Assembly (NCBI GenBank): GCA_030263285.1 | Contig: SZYB01000002.1 | Location: 457,791 to 521,790 of the forward strand | Length of the DNA stretch: 64,000 nt | From: Bergeyella sp. | GTDB taxonomy: Bacteria; Bacteroidota; Bacteroidia; Flavobacteriales; Weeksellaceae | Direction of reading: 5' to 3' | Shown: positions 1-7,988 of the stretch, one piece after another | Layout: each line of letters begins with the position of its first letter | Numbering within the stretch: position 1 is the first letter of the stretch | Program-made: the position numbers and the translations under genes | The notes under the pieces: generated by a model | Told to the model about the DNA's origin: nothing | What the model saw: the letters and a program-made list of their open reading frames with translations, nothing else | Databases searched by the model: none

Positions 1-2
1 TT

Positions 3-215
3 TCGGCAAAAGTGGAGGGAGAAAGGGTGGAGAGAGGAGAGGCGAAACCTTTCAAAAACATAAATGTAAGTTTTTTTTTGGAGGGAGATATAGATCCCAA
101 AAAAGCGCAGAGAGCTGCTCAGCTTTCTTTTGAAAAATACTGTTCTGTCTCCAAGACTCTGGAATCAAGTGTAGAAATTACCTTTGAGGTGCAGGTAAAT
201 AAAGCTGTACGTTGA
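3..215 (+). CDS. OsmC family protein, C-terminal fragment (5' end outside window)
   Basis: The frame is open from the window edge and ends with TGA at 213-215, so only about the last 70 residues are present. The fragment reads VEGER...INVSFFLEGDIDPKKAQRAAQLSFEKYC then VSKTLESSVEITFEV. This matches the C-terminal half of OsmC/YhfA-type proteins, where a conserved Cys in 'KYCSV' and the following 'VEIT' strand belong to the peroxidase-like alpha/beta fold. OsmC proteins reduce organic hydroperoxides or act in stress protection in the cytosol. The catalytic N-terminal Cys lies outside the window, so peroxidase activity cannot be judged. The GTG at position 12 is an internal codon, not a start. 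Confidence 0.8.
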   Translation, partial: SAKVEGERVERGEAKPFKNINVSFFLEGDIDPKKAQRAAQLSFEKYCSVSKTLESSVEITFEVQVNKAVR

Positions 216-1127
216 GTTTTTATGGTTTTTGCGCATAAAAACTTTGTTAATTAATATAGATACGTTCTGATCTTAATTTTAGGTAGGTTCGTGTACTTTT
301 GGGGTATGAAGGTATTCTGTTTATCATAAGGCACAATCTGCCTTTGCTTACGTCTCGTTATTTGTTTCTGCAGCTTTCAGTAAAGCGGCACCGAGTAACT
401 TGGTTCGTGGAGTGAATATGGGAGAGATTTGCAAAAGACCCAATGTATGATTCTCATGGTTTCTTTTTCCTTTGTGAGGCAGCAGCTTTAGCCCGCTGGG
501 AAACAGTGTGAGAGTTTTGGGCAGGTTCACTCTTGCCATTGCATTGCCTTTTTAGGACTTCTAGCCCCCCTATCCTGCATGGATAGGATTATTCTCGATA
601 ACAAATTCTATACCTATCCCAAAACTCAAATATACTGTGGAAATTTTGGGGTTTTGGTTCTTATGATTATTTCTCTTTAGGCATGGAACAAAGTAGATAA
701 AATTATTTATACCAGTTTTGAGGATTATCCCTGGATACTTATTTTTCCTCTTTCTGTGAATTTTTAGGTCTTTTTTTTGTGAAGAAATACAAAGATCTTT
801 TGTGAGTGTTTATGTTTCAGCGGACTCATTTCGGTGGGATTTTCACTTCATTTTCGTCCATGTATCCCGTGATGTTTCCTTCAAATAATCAAATCAACGA
901 CTCGCTCACTATTTACGACACCAAGAATATTCAGTTGGATTGTCTGCGGCATTGGTTTGGGCATCAACGTCCCGTACTATTGGCGGTGCTTTATTTCGTG
1001 CTACAAAAGAGAATTCTATCAGAAAAAATGGACGATCTGGAATATGATCACAGTGCGGGGTGTACTTTTTTTTCTATTTTTGCCTGCATCCTCGTAGTGT
1101 TTCCTCTGCTTTGAACAGAAATATCAA
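216..1127. other. Intergenic region without a convincing gene
   Basis: About 910 bp between the OsmC fragment and the Plug gene. Forward and reverse frames give only short, composition-poor ORFs. A perfect 7-bp hairpin (CCTATCC, 569-575, pairing with 581-587) lies mid-way, and CCTATCC recurs near 614, so it could be a protein-binding site. In one forward frame around 930-1095 a membrane-like stretch ending near 'GIGLGIN...KKW' faintly recalls 2TM-domain proteins, but it has no start and is not continuous with anything upstream. I see no RNA gene or terminator here. Confidence 0.4.
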
Positions 1128-2345
1128 ATGAAAAGATTTTTCAAACTTTTATTACTTCTTCCTGGTTATCTTTTTTTCTCTCAAAATATTGGAGGAATTC
1201 AGTTGTTTAACCCCAATACCAACGATGAGACTCCTGTAATAGGTTTTGATGGGACTTTGATTCTTCGTTTTGATGATCTGTCTGCCAGAAATAACGTATA
1301 CCGGTATACCATAAAACATTTCAACAGAAACTGGGAAGAGGATGGTTTGTTTTTTACAGAATATGCAAAGGGAAATCTTAATGATGTAATAGATAACCTG
1401 CAATATTCTTTCAACACCTATCAGAAATACACGCATTACGAGCTTACTTTCCCCAACAAAGAAATGCAACCTATCATTTCCGGCAATTTTGAACTCGTCG
1501 TTTATCATGATTCGCCGGAAAAGCCTCTTTTCAAAAAAAGGTTTTGTGTTGTAGAGGATGGGGCAGACCTCTCTGTAAAAGTATCCAGAATGAACAACGC
1601 AAAAAATCCCGAGATTAACCAGAGAGTACAGGTACAGGCGGTGGCAGACAAAAGTAGCCTTGTGGAGAACATGAGTACCCTCTCTCTTAGTGTAATCCAG
1701 AATAATAATTGGAATATTTTCATTTCCGGGCTCAAACCCAGCTCCAGCCTAAACAACAGGCTTATATTTCAGCAACTCAATTTGTCTTTTCCAGGGAATA
1801 ACGAGTTTTATTATTTCAATAACAGAACTTTAGGTTTGGGATATGACATGATTGCCAAAGGCTCAATAGAAGAGGGTCAGCACCACACCTACCTTTTTCC
1901 GGTCTGGGCCTATCCGCTCAATTACCAATATCAGCCAGATGTTAATGGATCATACTTTTTTAGGAGGACCGATCTTACTATAGAGAGAAATGCAGAGAGG
2001 GAAGGAGATTATTCCTGGGTACATTTTTATTTGCCGTCAGATCCTGTGGATAAGAAGATCTACGTGTTGGGAGGATTTAATGATTACCTTCCTACGCAGC
2101 AAAACCAAATGTTTTATAACGAAGAGAAGAAGGTTTATGAGGCAAAAATTTACCTAAAACAAGGATTTTATAACTATATACTTGCCACCCAAATGCAAGA
2201 CGGAAAGCTGAACTTTGGAGAGATAAACGGGAATTTCTGGCAGGCCGAAAATTTATATCAGGCTTTTTTGTATTACCGACCTTTTAACAGAAATTATGAC
2301 GGTATTTTGGGTTATGGAGAATACAGAATGCCTGTACGGCAATGA
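1128..2345 (+). CDS. Type IX secretion system Plug protein (DUF5103)
   Basis: A 405-residue secreted protein. The N-terminus (MKRFF, then a Leu-rich core ending near FFSQ, residues 1-19) is a signal peptide. The body shows the T9SS_Plug_N/DUF5103 pattern: 'RFDDLSARNNVYRYTIKHFNRNW' near residues 48-70, 'NYQYQPDVNGSYFFRR' in the middle and a C-terminal beta-rich domain ('VHFYLPSD...YVLGGFNDY'). In Flavobacterium johnsoniae the Plug protein closes the periplasmic side of the giant SprA outer-membrane translocon, alternating with PorV. It sits alone, convergent with hemH 24 bp downstream and about 19 kb from gldKLMN. Family assignment is from memory of the motif pattern. Length is typical. Confidence 0.82.
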   Translation: MKRFFKLLLLLPGYLFFSQNIGGIQLFNPNTNDETPVIGFDGTLILRFDDLSARNNVYRYTIKHFNRNWEEDGLFFTEYAKGNLNDVIDNLQYSFNTYQKYTHYELTFPNKEMQPIISGNFELVVYHDSPEKPLFKKRFCVVEDGADLSVKVSRMNNAKNPEINQRVQVQAVADKSSLVENMSTLSLSVIQNNNWNIFISGLKPSSSLNNRLIFQQLNLSFPGNNEFYYFNNRTLGLGYDMIAKGSIEEGQHHTYLFPVWAYPLNYQYQPDVNGSYFFRRTDLTIERNAEREGDYSWVHFYLPSDPVDKKIYVLGGFNDYLPTQQNQMFYNEEKKVYEAKIYLKQGFYNYILATQMQDGKLNFGEINGNFWQAENLYQAFLYYRPFNRNYDGILGYGEYRMPVRQ

Positions 2346-2369
2346 AAATTTTGGCACCGGTAATATTTC

Positions 2370-3479
2370 TTAGATGAGATAAAACTCATTGAGTTTTTCT
2401 TCCGACAGCTCTTTTATTACTTCAACCCACGCGTCGTTATCGTTAAGACAAGGGATATAGTGGAAGTTTTCTCCCCCAGCACGTAAAAACGAGTTTTTGC
2501 CACCTATCGCTATTTCTTCCAAAGTTTCCAGACAATCAGAAACAAATGCAGGGCAACACACCACCAGGTTTTTGATTCCTTTTTTTGGAAGTTTTTCTAG
2601 GGTTTCATCGGTGTAGGGCTCTATCCATTTGTCTTTACCTAGGCGGGACTGAAAAGAAACTATTATCCTGTCTTTTGGTAAGTGAAGCCTTTTTGCTATC
2701 TCTTCTGTGGTTTTATAGCATTGATGACGGTAACAAAACTGATGGGAGGGTCTGTTTTTTTCAAAACAGCATTTTCCTATTCTACAGGTTCCGGTGGGAT
2801 CTGTTTTGTAGAGGTGTCTTTCCGGAATCCCATGATAAGAAAACATGAGGGCATCAAACTCTTTAGGTAAATTTTCCTTTATGCTTTTTGCAAGAGCATC
2901 TAGGTAAGAGTTTTTATTATAGAAAGGTGTTACATAATGGATTTGTACCTCGGAAAACTTTTCTTTTTTCACTTCTTCGGCCTTTTCTATAACGGTTTCT
3001 GTGGTACTCATGGCGTATTGGGGATAAAGCGGGAAGAGCACCACTTGAGTTACGCCCTTTTCTGCCAGAGCTTTCATCCCGTTTTCTATGCTGGGTTGGG
3101 CATACCGCATGGCAATCTCCACGGGTAAGTTCATTTTTTTTAGGAGTTTATCGCGTAACTTTTCTGTGTATACAATAAGCGGAGATCCCTTTGGCGTCCA
3201 AACGGTTTTATAGGCTTCGGCAGATTTTTTGGGTCGGGTTCTTAAAATGATTCCCCGCACAAGAAGATTCCTAAAAAACCAGCGATAATCAATGACTTTC
3301 TCGTCCATCAAAAACTCGTCCAGATAATTCTTTACATCTTCTATTTCTGTAGATCTCGGAGATCCGAGATTTACCAAAAGAATTCCTTTTTTGTTATCTT
3401 GGGTGCTGTGATTCCCGGTATTTTGAGTTTTTTGCACGGGTATTAGGAAATTAAGGTTATGTGTATGCAATCTAGCCAT
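2370..3479 (-). CDS. hemH: Ferrochelatase
   Basis: Inserts ferrous iron into protoporphyrin IX, the last step of heme synthesis. Family landmarks: 'KGILLVNLGSP' (residues 31-41), the active-site 'SYHGIPERH' (214-222), 'FQSRLGKDKWIEPYT' (276-290) and 'PAFVSDCLETLEEI' (310-323) with the metal-binding Glu pair. A Cys-rich insert at 232-254 (TCRIGKCC...HQCY) is usual in Bacteroidota enzymes. The ATG overlaps the upstream nfu stop (ATGGCTAG), suggesting translational coupling. The 30 residues before the conserved core are longer than usual, and a GTG at residue 15 is an alternative start. It forms a two-gene iron cofactor operon with the Nfu protein. Confidence 0.93.
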   Translation of the reverse strand: MARLHTHNLNFLIPVQKTQNTGNHSTQDNKKGILLVNLGSPRSTEIEDVKNYLDEFLMDEKVIDYRWFFRNLLVRGIILRTRPKKSAEAYKTVWTPKGSPLIVYTEKLRDKLLKKMNLPVEIAMRYAQPSIENGMKALAEKGVTQVVLFPLYPQYAMSTTETVIEKAEEVKKEKFSEVQIHYVTPFYNKNSYLDALAKSIKENLPKEFDALMFSYHGIPERHLYKTDPTGTCRIGKCCFEKNRPSHQFCYRHQCYKTTEEIAKRLHLPKDRIIVSFQSRLGKDKWIEPYTDETLEKLPKKGIKNLVVCCPAFVSDCLETLEEIAIGGKNSFLRAGGENFHYIPCLNDNDAWVEVIKELSEEKLNEFYLI

Positions 3480-4350
3480 TTATTGCTTCTACCCGTGCTA
3501 CGAGATCCGGCAGAAACTGTTTTAGTATGCTTTCTATACCATTCTTTAGTGTGGCCGTAGAACTAGGGCATCCGGAGCAAGCACCCTGTAAAAGCATCTT
3601 TGCCGTTTTTGTATCGGCATCATATTCTATAAGGGAAATTTTACCGCCATCGTTTTCTACGGCGGGGGCGACGTACTCGCTCAGTATATCAGCTATTTTT
3701 TTTTCGTTTTCACTGTAGTCTCTCTTTATGATATTTCCTACCGGACTTTCGTGTTTTTGTGGTTCTATTTTTGTTATTTCTCCACCATTCTGGAGGTATT
3801 CCGCAATAAAACTCCTAAGAGGGGTCACCACTTCTTGCCACTCGTACGTGGGATCTTTCGTAACCGTAACGAAATTATCGGATACAAAAACTTCCGTAAC
3901 AAAATTATATTCATCAAAAATGGCTTTTGCCAAAGGGACATTATCAGATTCTTCTTTGGTTTTTACTTCTACAAAACCATTTATGATAGACATGGAAGAG
4001 ACAAATTTCATCACGTTGGGATTGGGAGTCATCTCCGCATAGAGCGAGAAAAGCTTCTTTTTTTTGGGTAGATAAAGACCGGGAACTGCAAGGAGTTCAT
4101 CCTCTATGGTATTTCTCAGGTTTTCTGCTACGGTATCCCATTCTACCGTATCTTCCTTGGCTATAGCAACAAAGTTGGCGGTAATAAAAATTTTGGAGAC
4201 AAAAGGATAATTAAAAAGCTCTTGTGCCAGAGGAATCTCTGAAATATCAGAACTTCTATCAAGCTCTAGAGCACCTGGGATGAGGGTATAATCAGCCACA
4301 AATTTGAGGACCCTGGGATTTTCAGTGGGCTCTATATAGATCTTACGCAT
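3472..4350 (-). CDS. NifU/Nfu-type Fe-S cluster scaffold protein
   Basis: 292 residues starting at MRKIYIEPTENPRVLKF. A longer frame exists to 4521 but its extra 57 codons are not conserved-looking. There are two tandem Nfu N-terminal domains (each with 'PN/R V(L/M)KFV', about residues 5-90 and 105-190), then a C-terminal NifU-like domain with the cluster-binding C258-x-x-C261 in GACSGCPSS. Nfu proteins carry assembled Fe-S clusters to apo-targets in the cytosol. Two N domains in tandem is the usual Flavobacteria architecture. A TAnnTTTG-like -7 element on the reverse strand (4375-4382) is suitably placed for its promoter. It overlaps hemH by 8 nt. Confidence 0.9.
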   Translation of the reverse strand: MRKIYIEPTENPRVLKFVADYTLIPGALELDRSSDISEIPLAQELFNYPFVSKIFITANFVAIAKEDTVEWDTVAENLRNTIEDELLAVPGLYLPKKKKLFSLYAEMTPNPNVMKFVSSMSIINGFVEVKTKEESDNVPLAKAIFDEYNFVTEVFVSDNFVTVTKDPTYEWQEVVTPLRSFIAEYLQNGGEITKIEPQKHESPVGNIIKRDYSENEKKIADILSEYVAPAVENDGGKISLIEYDADTKTAKMLLQGACSGCPSSTATLKNGIESILKQFLPDLVARVEAING

Positions 4351-4374
4351 TAATTTTTTACATTTGGTGTGGGA

Positions 4375-4382
4375 CAAAAATA
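4375..4382 (-). promoter_or_regulatory. Candidate -7 box for the nfu-hemH operon
   Basis: Reverse-strand TATTTTTG matches the Bacteroidota -7 consensus TAnnTTTG exactly, about 25 nt before the chosen ATG at 4350. No clear -33 TTTG is seen at the right distance. Confidence 0.4.
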
Positions 4383-4484
4383 CGCATAAGAAATCGGATT
4401 CGTGTTTTTTTTGTTTGGTTTTGCCTGTCCTTGTGATTGAGAACAGACTATAAATTACACTTTCCCTTATCAGGGGATATAGAG

Positions 4485-5018
4485 ATGGCGATAGTAAAAC
4501 AAGTTTTAGGAAAAGCTCCAAGGATGGGGGAGGGTACTTTTTTGGCAGAAAATGCAGTCGTTATAGGGGATGTGTCCTTGGGTAGAGACTGTAGTGTTTG
4601 GTATCATGCTGTGCTTCGCGGTGATGTGCACTTTATCTCAGTAGGGGATGGCGTAAATATTCAAGATCACGCCATGCTCCATTGTACATATGAAAAATAC
4701 CCGCTCATTATTGGGAGTAATGTGTCCATAGGACACAGAGCTATAGTGCACGGATGTACCATAAAAGACAATGTACTGGTAGGGATGGGGGCCATAGTAA
4801 TGGATAACTGCATGGTAGAAGAAAACTCAATTGTAGGGGCAGGAGCACTGGTTACTCAGGGGACTCGGGTGCGGTCAGGAGAAGTGTGGGGCGGGGTTCC
4901 TGCCAGAAAAATAAAAAATATTTCTACAGAGCTGTTGAAAGGAGAGGTGCATAGAATTGCCAGCAACTACGTAAGATATGCCTCTTGGCATAAAGAACAA
5001 TCTACGGATAGATCATAA
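4485..5018 (+). CDS. Gamma-carbonic anhydrase family hexapeptide protein
   Basis: 177 residues from MAIVKQVLGKAPRMG; an in-frame ATG 16 codons upstream gives a non-conserved leader. The left-handed beta-helix repeat pattern (I/V-G-x-x hexapeptides) runs through the centre. The metal-binding histidines of gamma-CA-like proteins are visible in 'QDHAMLHC' and 'IGHRAIVHGC', preceded by the conserved 'LRGD'. A C-terminal helix (NISTELLKGEVHRIASNYVRYA) packs against the trimer. Many family members have no carbonic anhydrase activity, so substrate and role are unproven. It is divergent from the nfu operon and followed by a long non-coding gap. Confidence 0.88.
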   Translation: MAIVKQVLGKAPRMGEGTFLAENAVVIGDVSLGRDCSVWYHAVLRGDVHFISVGDGVNIQDHAMLHCTYEKYPLIIGSNVSIGHRAIVHGCTIKDNVLVGMGAIVMDNCMVEENSIVGAGALVTQGTRVRSGEVWGGVPARKIKNISTELLKGEVHRIASNYVRYASWHKEQSTDRS

Positions 5019-5420
5019 CGGTCCTGTTTCCTTCTCGGTTAATCCCTGTAGGAGAAGATAGGGTTTGTCGTACGTCGGAGTTTTTATGATCGTATTTCAG
5101 CCGATTGGAAGGGTTTTTACAAGGTTTGCATCCGGTATGGCCTTATTGTTAAGGTTTTCCTTAAGAGAATAGGAATCTTTTGTACGTTCCTTTGTGATGA
5201 TATCTTTTGTCTTTATTGTAACGACAAGAGGTGATCGTGAAATATAAGACAACAGGCAACCCAAAAGATATTCTCATATTTAGCCCAATATTTATTTTTT
5301 CCTTCAAAAAAACTTTAGAGTGTATAGTATTCTGTTAAACGCCTTTTGTTCCGTATCAAACAATATTTTAACGACATTCATTGAACTTGCACATTGTAAA
5401 ACGAGTTAATTATTTTTGTT
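5019..5420. other. Non-coding spacer upstream of a candidate ncRNA
   Basis: About 400 AT-rich bases after the gamma-CA gene. No ORF with coding character is seen on either strand. The only useful signal is at the end: TATTTTTG at 5411-5418 (exact TAnnTTTG -7 box), with a TTG 21 nt before it, placed to fire the RNA described next. Confidence 0.5.
5411..5418 (+). promoter_or_regulatory. Bacteroidota-type -7 box before the candidate ncRNA
   Basis: TATTTTTG fits TAnnTTTG. A TTG at 5387-5389 lies 21 nt upstream, slightly longer than the usual spacing. A start at about 5421-5425 would coincide with the 5' strand of the RNA's closing stem. Confidence 0.5.
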
Positions 5421-5643
5421 GCCTGATGGGGGCGGTCAAGACAAGAGAGACTAAAAGAGCGTAATAAAAAGATCAAAAAATATAGCATTATCTCATTAGA
5501 TGTTGGCGGTACTTACGGCCGGAAAAAAACGGACAGAGCAAAATAGTGGTGTGCGTGGCAGAAGATTGCTGCAAAAAATTAAGGGACTCAAAATTTTATG
5601 TTAAATCCCCTTCAGGGACCTGTTTTTCAGGCAGGTCTTTTTT
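5421..5643 (+). ncRNA. Candidate structured non-coding RNA with intrinsic terminator
   Basis: There is no ORF here, but three elements line up. A -7 box ends at 5418. A 5' segment CCTGA-T-GGGG (5422-5431) is complementary to a 3' segment CCCC-T-TCAGG (5607-5616), closing the whole molecule with 9 base pairs and one T-T mismatch. Directly after it is an intrinsic terminator (GACCTG 5617-5622 / CAGGTC 5632-5637, then six T). A small internal hairpin (GCAG.../CTGC, about 5558-5575) is also visible. The closed-end layout of about 190 nt plus terminator resembles 6S-type RNAs, but I cannot show that it is one. Other options are an orphan regulatory sRNA or a leader whose gene was lost. Confidence 0.55.
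5617..5643 (+). terminator. Intrinsic terminator of the candidate ncRNA
   Basis: 6-bp stem GACCTG/CAGGTC with a 9-nt loop, followed by TTTTTT. No ORF lies within 550 bp upstream on this strand. Confidence 0.75.
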
Positions 5644-5914
5644 GTAAATGACGTTTGAAGTTCTGCCCGTCTCATTTTTTATTTTACCCTTGCGTTGCCA
5701 TGGAAGATATGGGTGGACCTCATCAGTCCCAATCGTTCCCCTCTCCTTTGACAGAAAGCCTTTAAGATATATCAAAGACTCTTTTTTATTTTCTAAGGAT
5801 TCTACTCCTCATTCTTTTGTGAAGATGAGAAATGTTGATTATTTGGAATAATTTTAGGACATTTGGTGTTGCGGATTCCTTTTAAGGAGGCGGTCTTTAA
5901 GGTTTTAAGTATTC
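5644..5914. other. Non-coding spacer
   Basis: 270 bp between the candidate RNA terminator and the helicase gene. It contains a 67-codon forward frame of no recognisable character, which I do not call. No hairpins or promoter boxes stood out. Confidence 0.4.
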
Positions 5915-7828
5915 TTGGATAATATGTTGGGCAGGCTTTTTGATTTGGTAGAGTATACCCACAAAAATGTATTCCTTACTGGGAAGGCCGGTACGGGGAA
6001 GACGACGTTTCTTGGCTCATTTATAAAAAAGACGCAAAAAAAGCATATCGTGCTTGCTCCCACGGGCGTGGCGGCAATGAATGCGGGAGGGAGCACCGTA
6101 CATTCTATGTTTGGACTCCCTCTTAAAGGTTTTCTCCCCACTCATGACAAGGTAGAGGAAAATTTGTTTAATAATATCCCTTTGCTTGTTTCTCATTTTC
6201 GTTTCAGAAAAGATAAACTAAAACTCTTTCGGGAGCTAGAGCTTATTATAATAGACGAGGTTTCTATGCTTAGGGCAGATGTTTTGGATATGGTAGATTA
6301 TGCACTGAAGTATGCGAGGAGAAATACTAATCCTTTTGGTGGGGTGCAATTGCTCCTGGTGGGAGACCTCTATCAAATTCCTCCCGTAGTAAAAGAAAAC
6401 AGTGGACTTTCAAGGTTTTATTCTTCTCCCTTTTTTTTCGATAGTCATATCATGGAGAGCCTTTCCCTAATCACGGTAGAGCTCACGAAGGTATACAGGC
6501 AGCAGGATCAAAAATTTATAGAAATTCTTAATGCACTGCGAAACAGAAACATAAAAGAAATAGATTTTCAGAGTCTTAATAAAAGATATTGTCCTAATTT
6601 TGAACCCAAAGATTCGGGTTATGTTTATCTTACTTCTCATCACAGGATGGCAGATGAGATCAATCAAAAACAACTTCTGAATCTTAAAAGCGATTCTTTC
6701 TTTTATACCGCAAATATTTTTGGGAGTTTTAATGAGTCTCAGTATCCCACAGACCCTGTTCTTGAGCTTCGTGAGGGTGCTCAGGTAATGTTTATAAGAA
6801 ATGATACAGGAGGCGATAAAAAATACTATAACGGAAAACTAGCTACCGTTTTACATCTCTACAAAACAGAAATATGGGTAAAATTCGAAAATTCTGGAGA
6901 AAAATATAGGCTCAGGAAAGAGCTATGGGAAAACAAAACATACCGTGTAGATGGAGGAAATAATATTAAGGAAGAGGTTATAGGCGGTTTTGAGCAATAT
7001 CCCGTCCGTCTGGCATGGGCAGTCACTATCCATAAAAGTCAGGGGCTTACATTTGATAAACTCGTTATAGATGCGGGCAGTTCTTTTGCTTCCGGGCAGG
7101 TATATGTGGCACTTTCCAGATGTAGGACTTTGGAGGGGATTGTTCTAAAATCAAGGATAAGTCCGGAGAGCATCATAAAAGACGAGAGGATAGAGGCTTT
7201 CCAAAAAAGCACCGATGCAAAGGAAAATCTTTCGGAAATTATAGAGGAGGGAAAATATCGCCATGTTACAGAGAAGTTGCTATCAAAACTCGACAACTTA
7301 TGGATGAAAGAGGCCATAAGGGCTTGGTACGCTCGAGGGCTTGCTTCCAAAAAATTAAAACAGGAAAAAACGTTTGGTGCATATTCTTTGCTCAACAAAA
7401 CAACAGAAGAATTGGAAACGGTATTTCTAAAATTCAGGAAAATACTTTTCCACATGACAGGTTTTTTTTTCTTGAAAAAAATTTCTTGGGAAGAAATAGA
7501 AGAAAAATGCGCAGGGGCAACAAATTTCTTTTTTATCAAGGTATATGAAAATATACTTATGCCCCTCAAAGAATTTTATACCCGGACAAAAGTTATTAAG
7601 GGACTCAAAGCCTTCAATGAAGAGACTTTTGCGCTTTTGGAAGATTTGGAGGATTACCTCAATTCCCTGAAAAACATTAGACTCCTTGATACGTTTTTGT
7701 TTGACCCCAAAAATGAAGTGAAGGTTTCATTAGTCCGTGAGAAGGTTCCCGGTAAGGTAATAAGTTCCCGGCGGTTTGAGCAAGGGAAGAGCATAGGATC
7801 TCCAGAGAGAGAGAAACCTCACTTATGA
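5915..7828 (+). CDS. Pif1/RecD-type superfamily 1 DNA helicase, C-terminus frameshifted
   Basis: 637 residues. Walker A GKAGTGKTT (23-31), 'APTGVAAMNAGG', Walker B 'LIIIDEVSM', 'GDLYQIPPV', 'KVYRQQD', 'AWAVTIHKSQGLTFD' and 'VALSRCRTLEG' give the full set of SF1B motifs. An ATP-dependent 5'-3' DNA helicase is the likely activity. The start is TTG at 5915 or ATG at 5924. The frame ends early at TGA 7826-7828, just after an (AG)5 tract (7804-7813). The +1 frame continues with 'TYETVFSHLAGFLEEGRLD', the expected C-terminal helix-turn-helix of this helicase family. The copy is therefore truncated by about 55 residues, or depends on slippage. Motor motifs are intact. Confidence 0.87.
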   Translation: MDNMLGRLFDLVEYTHKNVFLTGKAGTGKTTFLGSFIKKTQKKHIVLAPTGVAAMNAGGSTVHSMFGLPLKGFLPTHDKVEENLFNNIPLLVSHFRFRKDKLKLFRELELIIIDEVSMLRADVLDMVDYALKYARRNTNPFGGVQLLLVGDLYQIPPVVKENSGLSRFYSSPFFFDSHIMESLSLITVELTKVYRQQDQKFIEILNALRNRNIKEIDFQSLNKRYCPNFEPKDSGYVYLTSHHRMADEINQKQLLNLKSDSFFYTANIFGSFNESQYPTDPVLELREGAQVMFIRNDTGGDKKYYNGKLATVLHLYKTEIWVKFENSGEKYRLRKELWENKTYRVDGGNNIKEEVIGGFEQYPVRLAWAVTIHKSQGLTFDKLVIDAGSSFASGQVYVALSRCRTLEGIVLKSRISPESIIKDERIEAFQKSTDAKENLSEIIEEGKYRHVTEKLLSKLDNLWMKEAIRAWYARGLASKKLKQEKTFGAYSLLNKTTEELETVFLKFRKILFHMTGFFFLKKISWEEIEEKCAGATNFFFIKVYENILMPLKEFYTRTKVIKGLKAFNEETFALLEDLEDYLNSLKNIRLLDTFLFDPKNEVKVSLVREKVPGKVISSRRFEQGKSIGSPEREKPHL

Positions 7829-7988
7829 AACGGTTTTTTCTCATCTTGCCGGCTTTTTGGAAGAAGGAAGACTTGATATTACCCGTATAATTTCTCAGGA
7901 GAAAATTCATAATTTCAATAAAGAGTACGGCAGGGAGAAAAACTTGAAACTCACCGAATGGAAAAAAGCTTCTCCCGGAGAATTTTGA
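7803..7988 (+). pseudogene. Out-of-frame C-terminal HTH_40-like tail of the helicase
   Basis: Read in the frame +1 relative to the helicase, this segment continues from 'RNLTYETVFSHL' through 'GFLEEGRLDITRIIS' to a TGA at 7986-7988, about 60 codons. The upstream in-frame part 'SSRRFEQGKSI' supplies the first helix of the same domain, so one indel between about 7796 and 7826 explains the break. A change of one AG unit in the (AG)5 run restores the frame. Confidence 0.75.

Noticed and set aside
806..1114. 102-codon forward frame
   Set aside because: Composition is not protein-like, there is no recognisable motif, and another frame over the same DNA looks slightly more coding. Treated as spacer.
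5648..5851. 67-codon forward frame after the ncRNA terminator
   Set aside because: No motif, and residue content is typical of random AT-rich DNA.
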